This document shows positions 1 to 7,850 of a stretch of 16,864 nt of DNA, in pieces; position 1 is the first letter of the stretch; every line of letters starts with the position of its first letter. Under the pieces are notes generated by a model. The model was not told the DNA's origin. It saw nothing but the letters and a program-made list of their open reading frames with translations, and did no database searches. The DNA comes from Leucogyrophana mollusca (Eukaryota; Basidiomycota; Agaricomycetes; Boletales). The DNA lies in assembly GCA_021014945.1 (NCBI GenBank), contig MU266752.1, positions 1 through 16,864 on the forward strand, read 5' to 3'. Made by a program: the position numbers and the translations under genes.

Positions 1-740
1 ATAGGCTTCATATGGTCTATATACACTCGGAGGACGCAGCTGGAGCACCCCAAACAAGGCCAGTGCACACCGGATGTTGAAGTCAGGGACTAATAGAAGT
101 GAGCACGCTGTCTTCTTGTTCCTGGTTGAAGGGACATTTTCTGACTGGCTTGTATCAAGTTGTACGCAATTATAACTTGTGAAATGTAGGTGCACAAGAT
201 CCCCTAACCCAAAACCTGACGCCTGGTCCGAGAATGGCGTAGACTTCACGAGCTGTTCCTCTTGGGGATGGTGTTGGTGCTCGTCTTATGTATGAGTAAG
301 TGCGCTCTCATTTCTATGACTTTCCCTCGCTATTCTTCGGCGCGCCACCACTCCCCTTGTGCACGTCGTTGGGGCATTTCTCCATGCTTGATTTACCGCT
401 CCCACAACAAGGCACTCACATCATCTATAGTATTCCCCGCCACCTCATGGCCGACGGTATTCTCCGTGCTCGATTTGAGGCCCGGTTGACGAAGACAGAG
501 ACACCAGGGAAAGATTGTGCGATCTGTTAATAATTACACCCTTTACCAATGATGGTTTGTGTACATCAGGAAATCGGTGAAGTTCTGACATAGGATTATA
601 AAGTCTTAACTACAACATCAGATACCACATATATATCGGCCTGATGCACCGCTTTACTGCACTATCTATTTGCTGACAGACATTATGAAAAACCCGCACA
701 TCTATCACTACAGTGGAGGTTGATAGGAAGTACCATCCAG
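1..740. other. No supportable gene
   Basis: Open frames here are short and overlapping. The most protein-like is a plus-strand stretch at about 300-530, which lacks a clear start, convincing splice signals or a recognisable motif. I see no repeat or RNA signal. The segment ends where the tandem array begins. Confidence 0.4.
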
Positions 741-1379
741 AGCTTACATGATCATAAAATAGCCAGAGAGCAAGTCGACGGCCAGGTCTATCCCACGTTG
801 GCATGAAAGATATTTGCTGATTGTGCTTGCAGCATTGATCAGACATGCCGGCACATATATTCGGGTGGAGGCACTGCCACCCCAGGCAGGGTAGTTCGGA
901 TCCACAAATAAGGTAAGCTCCAACAACCACTGAAAGGTACATACCATCATACATGCACTGATTCTCTTTGCAGCTTAGATCGGAGCAACGCAAGCCAGGT
1001 GAGCTCTGATAAGTATTGAAAGACACATACTACTATACATGCACTGATTCTGTTTACAGCACTGACTTGACCTGCAAGTCCGTCGACGCTCGATAAGAGC
1101 CGTAAGTGCATGGATGTGGGTGTAGGCCCTGTTGGCAATGGCAGGGTGGTTCGGATGCGCAAGCCGGGTGAGCTCTGACAAATGCTGAAATATATACCCC
1201 ATCATACATGCACTGATTCTGTTTACAGCGATGACCCGACCTGCGAGTCCGCCGACGGTCAATAAGAAACGTAAGTGCATGGATGTGGGTGCAGGCCCTG
1301 TTGGTCATGGTAGAATGGTTCGGATGCGCAAGGGGGGTGAGCTCTGATAAACGCTGAAATATATACCCCATCATACACG
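740..1379 (+). repeat. Degenerate tandem array with 169-bp units (intron plus exon)
   Basis: The landmark AGCTC recurs at 916, 1002, 1171 and 1340, giving spacings of 86, 169 and 169 bp. The two complete units (999-1167 and 1168-1336) align without gaps but with many substitutions. Older, more diverged copies precede them, and a partial copy is cut off near 1379 by AT-rich sequence. Each unit starts with an intron-like segment (GTGAGC or GTAAGC donor, CACTGATT branch-like site, TTACAG or TTGCAG acceptor) and continues with an exon-like segment. Because 169 is not a multiple of 3, minus-strand frames also stay open and repeat the same peptides; I treat those as by-products. Confidence 0.75.
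1060..1336 (+). pseudogene. Tandemly duplicated exons of an unrecognised gene
   Basis: Two 108-nt exon-like segments (1060-1167 and 1229-1336) are each flanked by 61-nt intron-like segments. In the third frame the second copy is fully open (MTRPASPPTVNKKRK, then KCMDVGAGPVGHGRMVRMRK), a basic peptide of 35 codons with split codons at both ends. The first copy reads the same except for a TGA at 1068-1070, where the second copy has CGA at 1237-1239. An exon length of 108 nt keeps frame through repeated copies, so this looks like internal exon duplication in a gene that has since decayed. A truncated 25-nt exon copy lies at 974-998. I do not recognise the peptide. Confidence 0.45.
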
Positions 1380-1398
1380 TCAGGAAAAATCACTATTT

Positions 1399-1525
1399 CT
1401 ATATAGAGATCTATAGTGCTATATAGGTGTTATAGCTATCAGAGCCCTATAGACAAGTCCCTTGCTCTAGAGTGCTATAGAGCTACTATAGATAAGCAAT
1501 AATTCCTATAGCTGTCTATAGCTAG
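1399..1525. repeat. CTATAG-rich palindromic patch
   Basis: Six copies of the self-complementary hexamer CTATAG (1411, 1447, 1475, 1486, 1506, 1516) lie within about 110 bp. Related ATATAG and TATAGCTAT runs are mixed in, so the stretch could form many small hairpins. It interrupts the last unit of the upstream tandem array and adjoins the tRNA-like element. It may be a MITE remnant or part of the SINE tail; no terminal repeats or target duplication were identified. Confidence 0.5.
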
Positions 1526-1589
1526 CCTAATTCTACAGTATCTAATTGTATATCATTTATATTGCAAGTACTTCTGGTCAATATAAGTG

Positions 1590-1742
1590 AACAAAAAGAT
1601 ATTAGAACCACTTGCAGAGTAAATAAAATTAAAAGTAAACCATCTGCCACCAGCAGGAATTGAACCCAAGAGCTCATGGTGGTAGGTTCCCACACTGAGG
1701 CTTTTTCCAGACACATCATACCAACTCAGCTATAATTACAGG
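1590..1742 (-). mobile_element. tRNA-derived SINE-like element
   Basis: Read on the minus strand, 1732-1721 is TAGCTGAGTTGG, close to the RNA polymerase III A box (TAGCTCAGTTGG in many tRNAs). Positions 1666-1656 read GGTTCAATTCC, which fits the B box consensus. The boxes are 54 nt apart, longer than in a compact tRNA but possible with a long variable arm or insertion. A run of five T (minus strand) at 1597-1593 could be a Pol III terminator. I could not fold a full cloverleaf or name an anticodon, so a tRNA-derived SINE head or a tRNA pseudogene is more likely than a working tRNA. Confidence 0.5.
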
Positions 1743-1894
1743 GCCCCTCCAAGCTATGGAGGGCAAAACTTGTAATCAAGGCCGGTGCGTGTCATGGGGA
1801 GCTGCCAGTGGTTGAACGTCGCATATACATTTGTACTCACCAGCACACAGGTGACAGCGATCACCACTGTGACGGTTGCCACCAACAAACCAAA

Positions 1895-2104
1895 GAGCTC
1901 GATTTCTTGGCCAAGACAGCTGTCAAGCTTGAACTTGAGCTGGCTGCCACTAGCAAGCAACTGGCAGACGCCCGCCAACAGTTGGCGGACGCAGAAGTGA
2001 GGGTGTTGGAGTTATCGTATGAGTTAAGTCTGCTGGTTGCAGAGGCACAACCGTCAGAGTTAGAGAGGGCGACTTCTAGCAACATCAGTAATTTCTCAAA
2101 ATAA
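1895..2104 (+). CDS. Coiled-coil protein fragment, unrecognised
   Basis: An open frame ending at the TAA at 2102-2104 encodes a Leu/Ala/Glu-rich segment: KELDFLAKTAVKLELELAA, then TSKQLADARQQLADAEVR and VLELSYELSLLV. Heptad-like spacing suggests a coiled coil of about 50 residues. The frame stays open back to about 1808 without an ATG. A plausible intron (GTGACA to AAAG) ends just before 1895, so I treat 1895 as a possible exon start. With no recognisable domain and only one end visible, this is a gene fragment or an unrecognised short gene. Confidence 0.3.
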   Translation, partial: ELDFLAKTAVKLELELAATSKQLADARQQLADAEVRVLELSYELSLLVAEAQPSELERATSSNISNFSK

Positions 2105-2385
2105 TTATTTAACTTTCAACAAGCCCTCGAATCCTTAACCGACCTTGTTTGCCACTTTGAAAGTTTTCTGCTTTTCGTCGCAAGTGGCTAAGTCAATAAG
2201 TTGCTTACAAGTAGCACCAAGTAGATTCTTTCTAGCAAGTGACCAGGCAAGTAGAAGTAGTATATATAAATGTAAGCTACGAAGCATGCAAGTACCTGTT
2301 GCAACCAAGCCAGGTTGTGTTAGTGTCGAAAGTGAGGGACAGCAGCTCAATCGCACTGACTGATATGTTAGACAGCATCAGCTAG
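2105..2385. other. No supportable gene
   Basis: Between the coiled-coil frame and the Pro/Thr-rich frame I see only short overlapping frames and no recognisable motif. It could be intronic if the two flanking frames belong to one gene. Confidence 0.35.
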
Positions 2386-2709
2386 AAAATTAGCGTACCA
2401 GCAATCTCGGAGCTGCAATACAATGCGCGTCTCGAGGAGGTGATACATTGCATTGATGACATCCATTTGTCCTTGATCAAGAGGGTGAGATGCCACAGCC
2501 ATCGTCGTGGTATTGGGCAACATCAGACGCTCCCTTCCTTGGTACCCATTTCCAGCACGCCTTCCCCCACAACCAGCACGCCCTCCCCCACAACCAGCAC
2601 TCCCGGGCCCTCCCCCACGACCACTACGACCACCCTGAGTTGGGCCCAAGAACTCGGAGATGGCATGAAATTGGACCGTGAAATGATCACGCTAAGAAAA
2701 AAAAATTAA
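2386..2709 (+). CDS. Possible exon with a Pro/Thr repeat, unrecognised
   Basis: A stop-free frame runs from just after the TAG at 2383-2385 to the TAA at 2707-2709. It begins with a helical, protein-like segment (ISELQYNARLEEVIHCIDD), continues through a basic stretch, then contains repeats of the type STPSPTT followed by a Thr run, and ends in a Lys-rich tail. There is no ATG near the start, so it would have to be an internal or 3' exon. The helical start resembles in style the coiled-coil fragment upstream, so both may come from one decayed gene. No family is recognised. Confidence 0.3.
   Translation, partial: KISVPAISELQYNARLEEVIHCIDDIHLSLIKRVRCHSHRRGIGQHQTLPSLVPISSTPSPTTSTPSPTTSTPGPSPTTTTTTLSWAQELGDGMKLDREMITLRKKN
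2553..2621 (+). repeat. 21-bp tandem repeat, three copies
   Basis: The unit CAGCACGCCYTCCCCCACAAC occurs at 2553-2573 and 2574-2594, and a 27-bp version with a 6-bp insertion at 2595-2621. The unit length is a multiple of three, and it encodes the STPSPTT-type repeat in the surrounding frame. Confidence 0.8.
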
Positions 2710-3609
2710 GTGAACGGTTCGTTAAGAGTTTTTCAAGGACCAACTCACCGCACTACCCAAGTCTCCTGCAAGGTCAAGATAATTGAGTCGAAAGATGGGG
2801 CGGTGAAGCCCCCGACAGGTAGAGTCCTGGATTGATGGATCCATACTATTTGTGGTGGCAAAGGTAGTAAGAGTAGGGAATAAAGATGGGTTGCAGAATC
2901 TGAGGCAATAGCAGTCTGCTTTATACCCGGCCGCATCATACTGCTGTAAGGACATAATACGGACTGAACGTGAGAGCTTGTGTGTGTTCTGTCATGGTAA
3001 CCTCAGGGGTATTACACAAAGAATCCTCGGAGTGAGAGCCATCCGAACCAATCACAATAGAGAAAACTCACCTTCAAGTAAGGCCAAGGCTGACCCTTCA
3101 CCACAGACTAGTGGACTTGGAGCGTAGACACAGAATGTATGATGACTTGCCATTCTGGGACACATCGCCGGGTGACTCGGGATCTTCAAGCCCACTCAGT
3201 TGTTTTATCGGCAGTCTTTCATAGGCAAATGTAAGAGGTACAATATAATCTACCACTGGCAAATGAGGTTATCGTGAAGGGTTGTCTGCCAATGCGGGAC
3301 TCAACATCTTGAGCAGCTTGGGGGGTGCTTTTCGTCTGGGAAACTCTTGCAGGTCTAGTAACTGGAAATACAACAGAGTCACCAAGCTAATTTGCCTATC
3401 ACTAATATATATGAGCGAATATCCGGTTGGAGCTTCCAAAGCCGACGCCTACCTGAAAGTCACTAGACTCGATCAGTTTTTTTCGGGTCGGCGTGCTCCT
3501 TCAAGTTGTTCCGCTTCTCGCATACACTTTCAACTGTTTCGTGCGTCAAGGAGTGAGTGCTAGGTCCGAGTATGCCTCTTCCCGTTCCCGGCGGGTTTTC
3601 CCCACCGCA
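2710..3609. other. Long stretch without a supportable gene
   Basis: Only short overlapping frames occur on both strands, without a recognisable motif or a consistent intron-exon chain. A plus-strand frame at about 3282-3563 is open but of unremarkable composition. No repeats were noticed. Confidence 0.4.
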
Positions 3610-4150
3610 ATGCTAATCGGTTCTTCTGGGGAACTTGTGGAAGATGACGCGGCGCGGCTGAAAGCTTTGTTGGTGGCGGACTGAGTGCGGGAGGTGATAA
3701 ACGAGGAGGCGATGGACGAATTGAAGGGGGCAGTTGACGCAGAGCTCGAGGGTGCCATCAATGATCCAGGACCGGTGAGGAATTCTGTACCTGGTGGACT
3801 CGCGAGGTTACCAAAACCTGCAGCGATGGCCATCGCAGCAGCGTTCTGTGAGTTGGGTTTTTTGCCTGTTGAGGAGCTGCTGGTGGATTGGGACCAGGAG
3901 CTTCCAGATGATGTGCGCGGCATGTTAAAGCATTACGGTAGCATCTTGAAGATAGGGCCGATGACTCCAATCAGTTATGTTTTGTCTTGTTTGGTTGTCG
4001 TTCGTGCATTTGTTTCACTGGTGGATAATATTGTATGCGACTATGGAAATCGCAGATGACCTTCGACGTGTGCATGAACTGCTCATGTCCGTCGAAAGGA
4101 TCTTGACGGCGAGCCAAAGGCAGTTTGATTGGTGGTACTTGATGGGAAAG
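3610..4150 (+). pseudogene. Two-exon gene relic with one in-frame TGA, unrecognised
   Basis: From ATG 3610 a frame begins MLIGSSGELVEDDAARLKAL, meets one TGA at 3682-3684, and continues in the same frame with VREVINEEAMDELKGAVDAE and an Ala-rich segment to about 3973. A candidate intron 3974-4055 (GTTATG to CGCAG) joins in phase to 4056-4150, which reads DLRRVHELLMSVERILTASQ and ends at WWYLMGK before a GTCAGT donor at 4151. Acidic helices dominate and no known domain is seen. Restoring arginine (CGA) at the TGA would give a natural helix, so I read this as a gene broken by one transition. The 3' exons were not found. The antisense Ser/Ala-rich frame is a composition shadow. Confidence 0.4.
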
Positions 4151-4827
4151 GTCAGTAAAACTGACGCTTGAGCGCTTGAAGTTGACTTACCGATACCGAC
4201 TTACAAATTACTGATGGCGCTGGATGACTCAAGACCAGCATTGTGGATGGAGGGTGTCCATTCCCGGGCGATGCTGATGCCCAAAAAGGTCACCATGCAC
4301 ATTTTCATCGAAGCCAAGTGTTTGAGGCCATGTTGGCTACTACTGCTGGCAGCCCCTTTGGCATGGGAATAATTGAAATGTGACCAATGCCGCACCCCCA
4401 GTGGTACAGCGCAAGCCATAAGGATTCAGGTATAATGCAGAGAAATATACTGACTGTTCGACAGCTTAAGTCTACTTCGCTTCAGGGCCGACTGATAGCA
4501 TGGCTGCTTTGCTGGAAGCTGTCAAAGAGAAGGAAGTAATGCTCAACCATTGTGGAATTTCTATTGCGAAACCACTTCATCATGGCACAAGGGATAGTAG
4601 TGCATCTATCGGTATAAGCTAGATACTACTACTACTGCACAAATACAGAGCCAATACAGAAGCGAAAAACTGAGCTCACATTAAGATATGACTCAGGCGA
4701 TGAGCAAATAACTAAAAATCCAAGAGCTGCGAATACATTTCACGAGGCCTGATAGTCAAGAACGCCCCAGCTGCTGGTCTGCCCTTAGCTCATGTCAGTC
4801 CTAGCCGGTGCGGACACAGTACTCACC
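4151..4827. other. Intergenic or intronic stretch, weak coding traces only
   Basis: A plus-strand piece at about 4234-4382 (containing CPFPGDADAQKGHHAHFHRS) and a short frame from ATG 4500 (MAALLEAVKEKEVMLNHCG) look mildly protein-like. They could be 3' exons of the upstream relic, but I cannot connect them with phase-consistent introns. A short ACT repeat lies near 4625-4640. Confidence 0.3.
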
Positions 4828-5302
4828 TCAGACAACACAAGCTGTGTTATTGGTTGTATTGTACGCCATAACAACTTGTCGCAAAACCCCATGGGGATCC
4901 TGTGCCATACGCTTCCGAACAGGCGGCGAAGTGGGCACTACACCCAAGGAGTCCAGTATACTTAGGATATTCTTAATACCCTCCTGGGTCTCGATGGAGC
5001 ACTTCAGTGCATGACCGCGCTGACTGCCGAAAAGCTGAGACTTGAGTCTTGAGCGCTCAGCTCGCACGTCGAAGAGGTGTAACTCTGAGTTCTTCTCCTC
5101 CTCTACAAGCATCGAAAACTGTTGCAGTGTCAATGCAACACTGGGGTCAGAAATATTGATCGCCATCACCTAGATGGAGATGCTCCTTGAATTAAAAGAA
5201 GTCAATAATTATAGGGGAAGTACCTACGGGTCGCTGACCAGAAAAGTCAGAGCCAGCATGAGATGCGACAGTGGGGGAGCTGGCAGTGGAGACCGAGGCC
5301 AT
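4828..5302 (-). CDS. Two-exon hypothetical protein, 138 codons
   Basis: Exon 1 is 5302-5228 (25 codons starting MASVSTASSPTVASHAG). The intron is 5227-5170 (58 nt, GTAGGT donor, CTAG acceptor). Exon 2 is 5169-4828 and begins VMAINISDPSVALTLQQF. Both exons join in phase 0 without stops. The protein has a Ser/Ala-rich N-terminus, then an amphipathic Glu/Lys/Arg/Leu segment (LVEEEKNSELHLFDVRAERS) likely to form a helix, then a segment with IKNILSILDSLGVVP. A GTGAGT donor-like sequence follows the stop almost immediately, so the gene may continue or the stop may be secondary. I recognise no family. It lies head to head with an open frame starting at 5307. Confidence 0.55.
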
Positions 5303-5306
5303 TTAA

Positions 5307-5501
5307 GAATTTGTAGAAGCTTGGGAGAGATATTGGTATGAGTTCAAGAAAGATGTCCAACTGTGGGAACTTCGTGAGTTTTTGAGGGTCACTGTTGTAA
5401 CCCCGACAGTGCTGAGATATAGTATTGGCCGCATCCTGATAACATGTATAGTCACAGCTGCGGTCACTCCAACAGAGCCTTCAAGCTTCGAACTTCAATA
5501 A
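5307..5501 (+). CDS. Aromatic-rich open frame without ATG, possible exon
   Basis: A frame opens after the TAA at 5304-5306 and runs to the TAA at 5499-5501. It begins EFVEAWERYWYEFKKDVQLW and continues with ELREFLRVTVVTPTVLRYSI and a hydrophobic ILITCIVTAAV segment that could be a membrane helix. The composition is convincing for protein, but there is no ATG and no clear upstream exon because the adjacent minus-strand gene occupies that space. It may be a terminal exon or a gene fragment. Family unknown. Confidence 0.3.
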   Translation, partial: EFVEAWERYWYEFKKDVQLWELREFLRVTVVTPTVLRYSIGRILITCIVTAAVTPTEPSSFELQ

Positions 5502-5676
5502 CAATCGAAGGCTCAAACTATACTATCGTCAGGTCATCTCCGAGGATTTTAAGGGACTCATGTTCGAAAATCATCATGATAACGATCGCAGGTTCGGTAG
5601 CTTTTACTGTGTCCCCATTTGCGGCACTGACGGTGAATCTACTACAATCACGCAGCCGCAGCTAATCACAACAGCC

Positions 5677-5811
5677 ATGGAGTTGTGGGATGCAGATACC
5701 CTCGAGCGTAGTCACCAGCACCCTCGCAGTTTCGCTGAAGATAATATGTTTCAAGATTTTCACGACTTCATGGGCATGCATGGTGCTGAAGATTACAGTG
5801 TGTTGCCTTGA
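5677..5811 (+). CDS. Short acidic open frame, possible small exon
   Basis: From ATG 5677 the frame reads MELWDADTLERSHQHPRSF and ends at GAEDYSVLP before TGA 5809-5811, 44 residues in all. Acidic and aromatic residues are enriched. It lies 70 bp upstream of the nine-exon gene, on the same strand and in no obvious splice relation to it. It could be a small peptide gene, an upstream frame, or chance. Confidence 0.2.
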   Translation: MELWDADTLERSHQHPRSFAEDNMFQDFHDFMGMHGAEDYSVLP

Positions 5812-5883
5812 AAATATCATTTAGATACCAATTGAATGAAAGCGAATAGATGCTTACAACCACCACGTACTCCCCCTCCATGA

Positions 5884-7540
5884 ATGGCCACCCGCACACC
5901 TCCCGCTGTAAGTATCCCTTGACTTCTTGGTGTCATGACTCTGATTCCAGCACATCAGAGGCATTGATCCTCAACTCCTCACCCTCAATCAACTTAATCA
6001 ACATGGCAATATGCAGTCCGTACCCGGGCAATTGCAGGGGGCCGATATGCCGCAAATTCCACCTCCTCACCAGGAAGCCAGCGGTGACATCTACTACATG
6101 AACGGGGGAGACAATGGTGAGTTAGTAATACACCTGATGGCCCCTGACCATGACCCCACCACCGCGCCTGTAGAGCCCGCAGCGTTAGAAGTGTACTTCG
6201 TCAATGTAAAAGCATCCCTCACCGGCCCAGGGCAACAGGGCACGCAGAACAAGTGGCTAGTTGACCGCTCTCAGCGAGGTACGCCTGACTCGTACTTAAT
6301 GTGGTGCCATAGAGTTACCTGATATTATTTCTCCAGAAAAAACCGTACTGATTGCTCAGCTTCTCGAAGAAGAACACACCAAGCTCAGTAACCCGTATAT
6401 CGAGAAAGATGATATCATTTCCGGAGGACGCATAACACCGTCAGGTATGCTACACTTCGCCATTCTGTTGTGATTGCGATCCAGGTCACGATTATTGACT
6501 TTTGATATAGAATGGATTACAAGCAGGTTCCTTACCTTCATGAAACAGGTTTCACCGGCCAACTTCCAGGTTTGGATCGGTGCTCGAAGACTATGCTGTC
6601 TTGTCTGCGGCGATCAGTTTTCTCCATCTGAAATTCCTCTTGACCATTGGCAAACGATAGTGGGCTTTCTGTATATGTTTTACTTGGGATTGATGAAAAG
6701 CAAGCTAGGGCCCGTTGGATAGACTTGAATGTTCCATTGCAACAGCCCAACCCCACCACACTCCAGGAAACCCAGTTCAGAGTCTTGAATGGGAGGGGCC
6801 ATATATGTTGGGTTATGCAAGTATCACAGTCTCCCAGACCACACGTCAGCAAATCCAAGACTGACAATAAATTGTAGATCGACTTTCTTCAAACAGAGTT
6901 CTGGGAGGACTTAGAAAGCACCACGGGTTATGTGCTGGCGAAGAAGGGATGCTATCCACGGTTAGGCGCAAGCTATTTCAATGCCACCGGTGCTCCCCCA
7001 AGCAATGAGGATTGCCTGAATGTGGTGACGCAAGTCCAGCAGCTGACTACATGGTCAGCCATCAAAGGGTTTCCGACCTTTCACGCTTCGCCACCATCAC
7101 TGCGACAATTGAATAACGTGAGTTACAGTTAAATTTCAGACAGAACATTGAAAATGAGCGCTCAATGATACCGTTAGCTTGTTGGCCCAGTTCATGCGGG
7201 TCCCGACGAGTATTTTGGCGACAAAGTGACCAGCTATGTGATTGATGAAGGGTTCCTCAAACCTCCCTCCACCGAGGCCCTGCACAATGTATCTGGCAGG
7301 TCTAAGTCTCTCTCTCGACTTATACCACTTCAGCGAGTATCCTTCCCCACTCTTCTGCCGTCTCAAACCAGGAGATCTTTCCCTTGCCTGCCCTTCTGGC
7401 ATACAGATAATGGTTTGTCATTACATCTCCTGAATCCACCGAGCTGGCGTTTCTGATTTAATCTTTGAACCACAATAGATTCAGAGACTCTTAAAGGTGT
7501 ACTTGCCCTCTGGCATCCAACCTCGACACCATCACCCTGA
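5884..7540 (+). CDS. Nine-exon hypothetical protein, about 401 residues, apparently intact
   Basis: A phase-consistent chain without stops can be built: 5884-5907, 5951-6116, 6174-6278, 6337-6444, 6511-6616, 6661-6820, 6878-7117, 7178-7412, 7479-7540. Together these give 1206 nt including the TGA at 7538-7540. Introns are 43-66 nt, mostly with GTAAGT, GTGAGT, GTATGC or GTATCA donors and CTGAC/TTGAC-like branch sites. The second intron could also be read through. The fifth (GTTTTC donor, 44 nt) is the least certain. The start MATRTPPA leads into HIRGIDPQLLTLNQLNQHGN; later segments include EKTVLIAQLLEEEHTKL, ARRLCCLVCGD, RVLNGRGHICWVMQ, TEFWEDLESTTGYVLAKK and DKVTSYVIDEGFLKPPS. The Cys/Trp-containing middle suggests a folded globular domain, but I recognise no family. 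The gene ends 310 bp upstream of the zinc-finger transposase relic on the same strand. Confidence 0.6.
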
Positions 7541-7850
7541 AATTCTGGGGGCGCCATCGCTCATAGTCAACGCCAAAAGAATCACGCAGTTTCTTGTTGA
7601 CGTTCGTGCCTGAGCCCGGAACAGTAGAGTACAACCTTAAGGAAGCCCTCGCGATTAAGCTCAACTATGCACTCCCAAGATGCTTATGACCACCACAGGA
7701 CTCGGACAAACGAGATAACGGTTCGGCTCGGCACTGTCATCGTCACTCCCACCGCGGCACTAACATTAACATTTGCCAAAGCATGTGCGGGGCGAATTTT
7801 GGCAATGCGTTTCAAGTTGAATCCATCCCCAGTCCCGCATTTTCTATTTG
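7541..7850. other. Spacer between the nine-exon gene and the transposase relic
   Basis: No convincing coding or repeat signal. If the transposase relic ever had its own element, its 5' terminal inverted repeat and promoter should be here or further upstream; none was recognised by eye. Confidence 0.4.

Noticed and set aside
300..530. Plus-strand frame containing SIPRHLMADGILRARFEA
   Set aside because: Mildly protein-like but short, with no neighbouring exons that join in phase and no motif.
610..1374. Several overlapping minus-strand frames with repeated peptides (CKQNQCMYDG-type)
   Set aside because: They follow from the tandem array being stop-poor on the minus strand. The 169-bp period shifts frame every unit, so they do not form one repeat protein; plus-strand splice signals explain the unit better.
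740..1379. CRISPR-like array
   Set aside because: Units are long, contiguous and diverged with no repeat-spacer alternation, and the genome is eukaryotic.
1650..1740. A functional tRNA gene
   Set aside because: A and B boxes are present, but no complete cloverleaf or anticodon arm could be drawn and box spacing is long.
3546..3923. 125-codon minus-strand frame rich in Ser and Ala
   Set aside because: Low-complexity antisense shadow of the acidic plus-strand frame at 3610-3973, with no motif.
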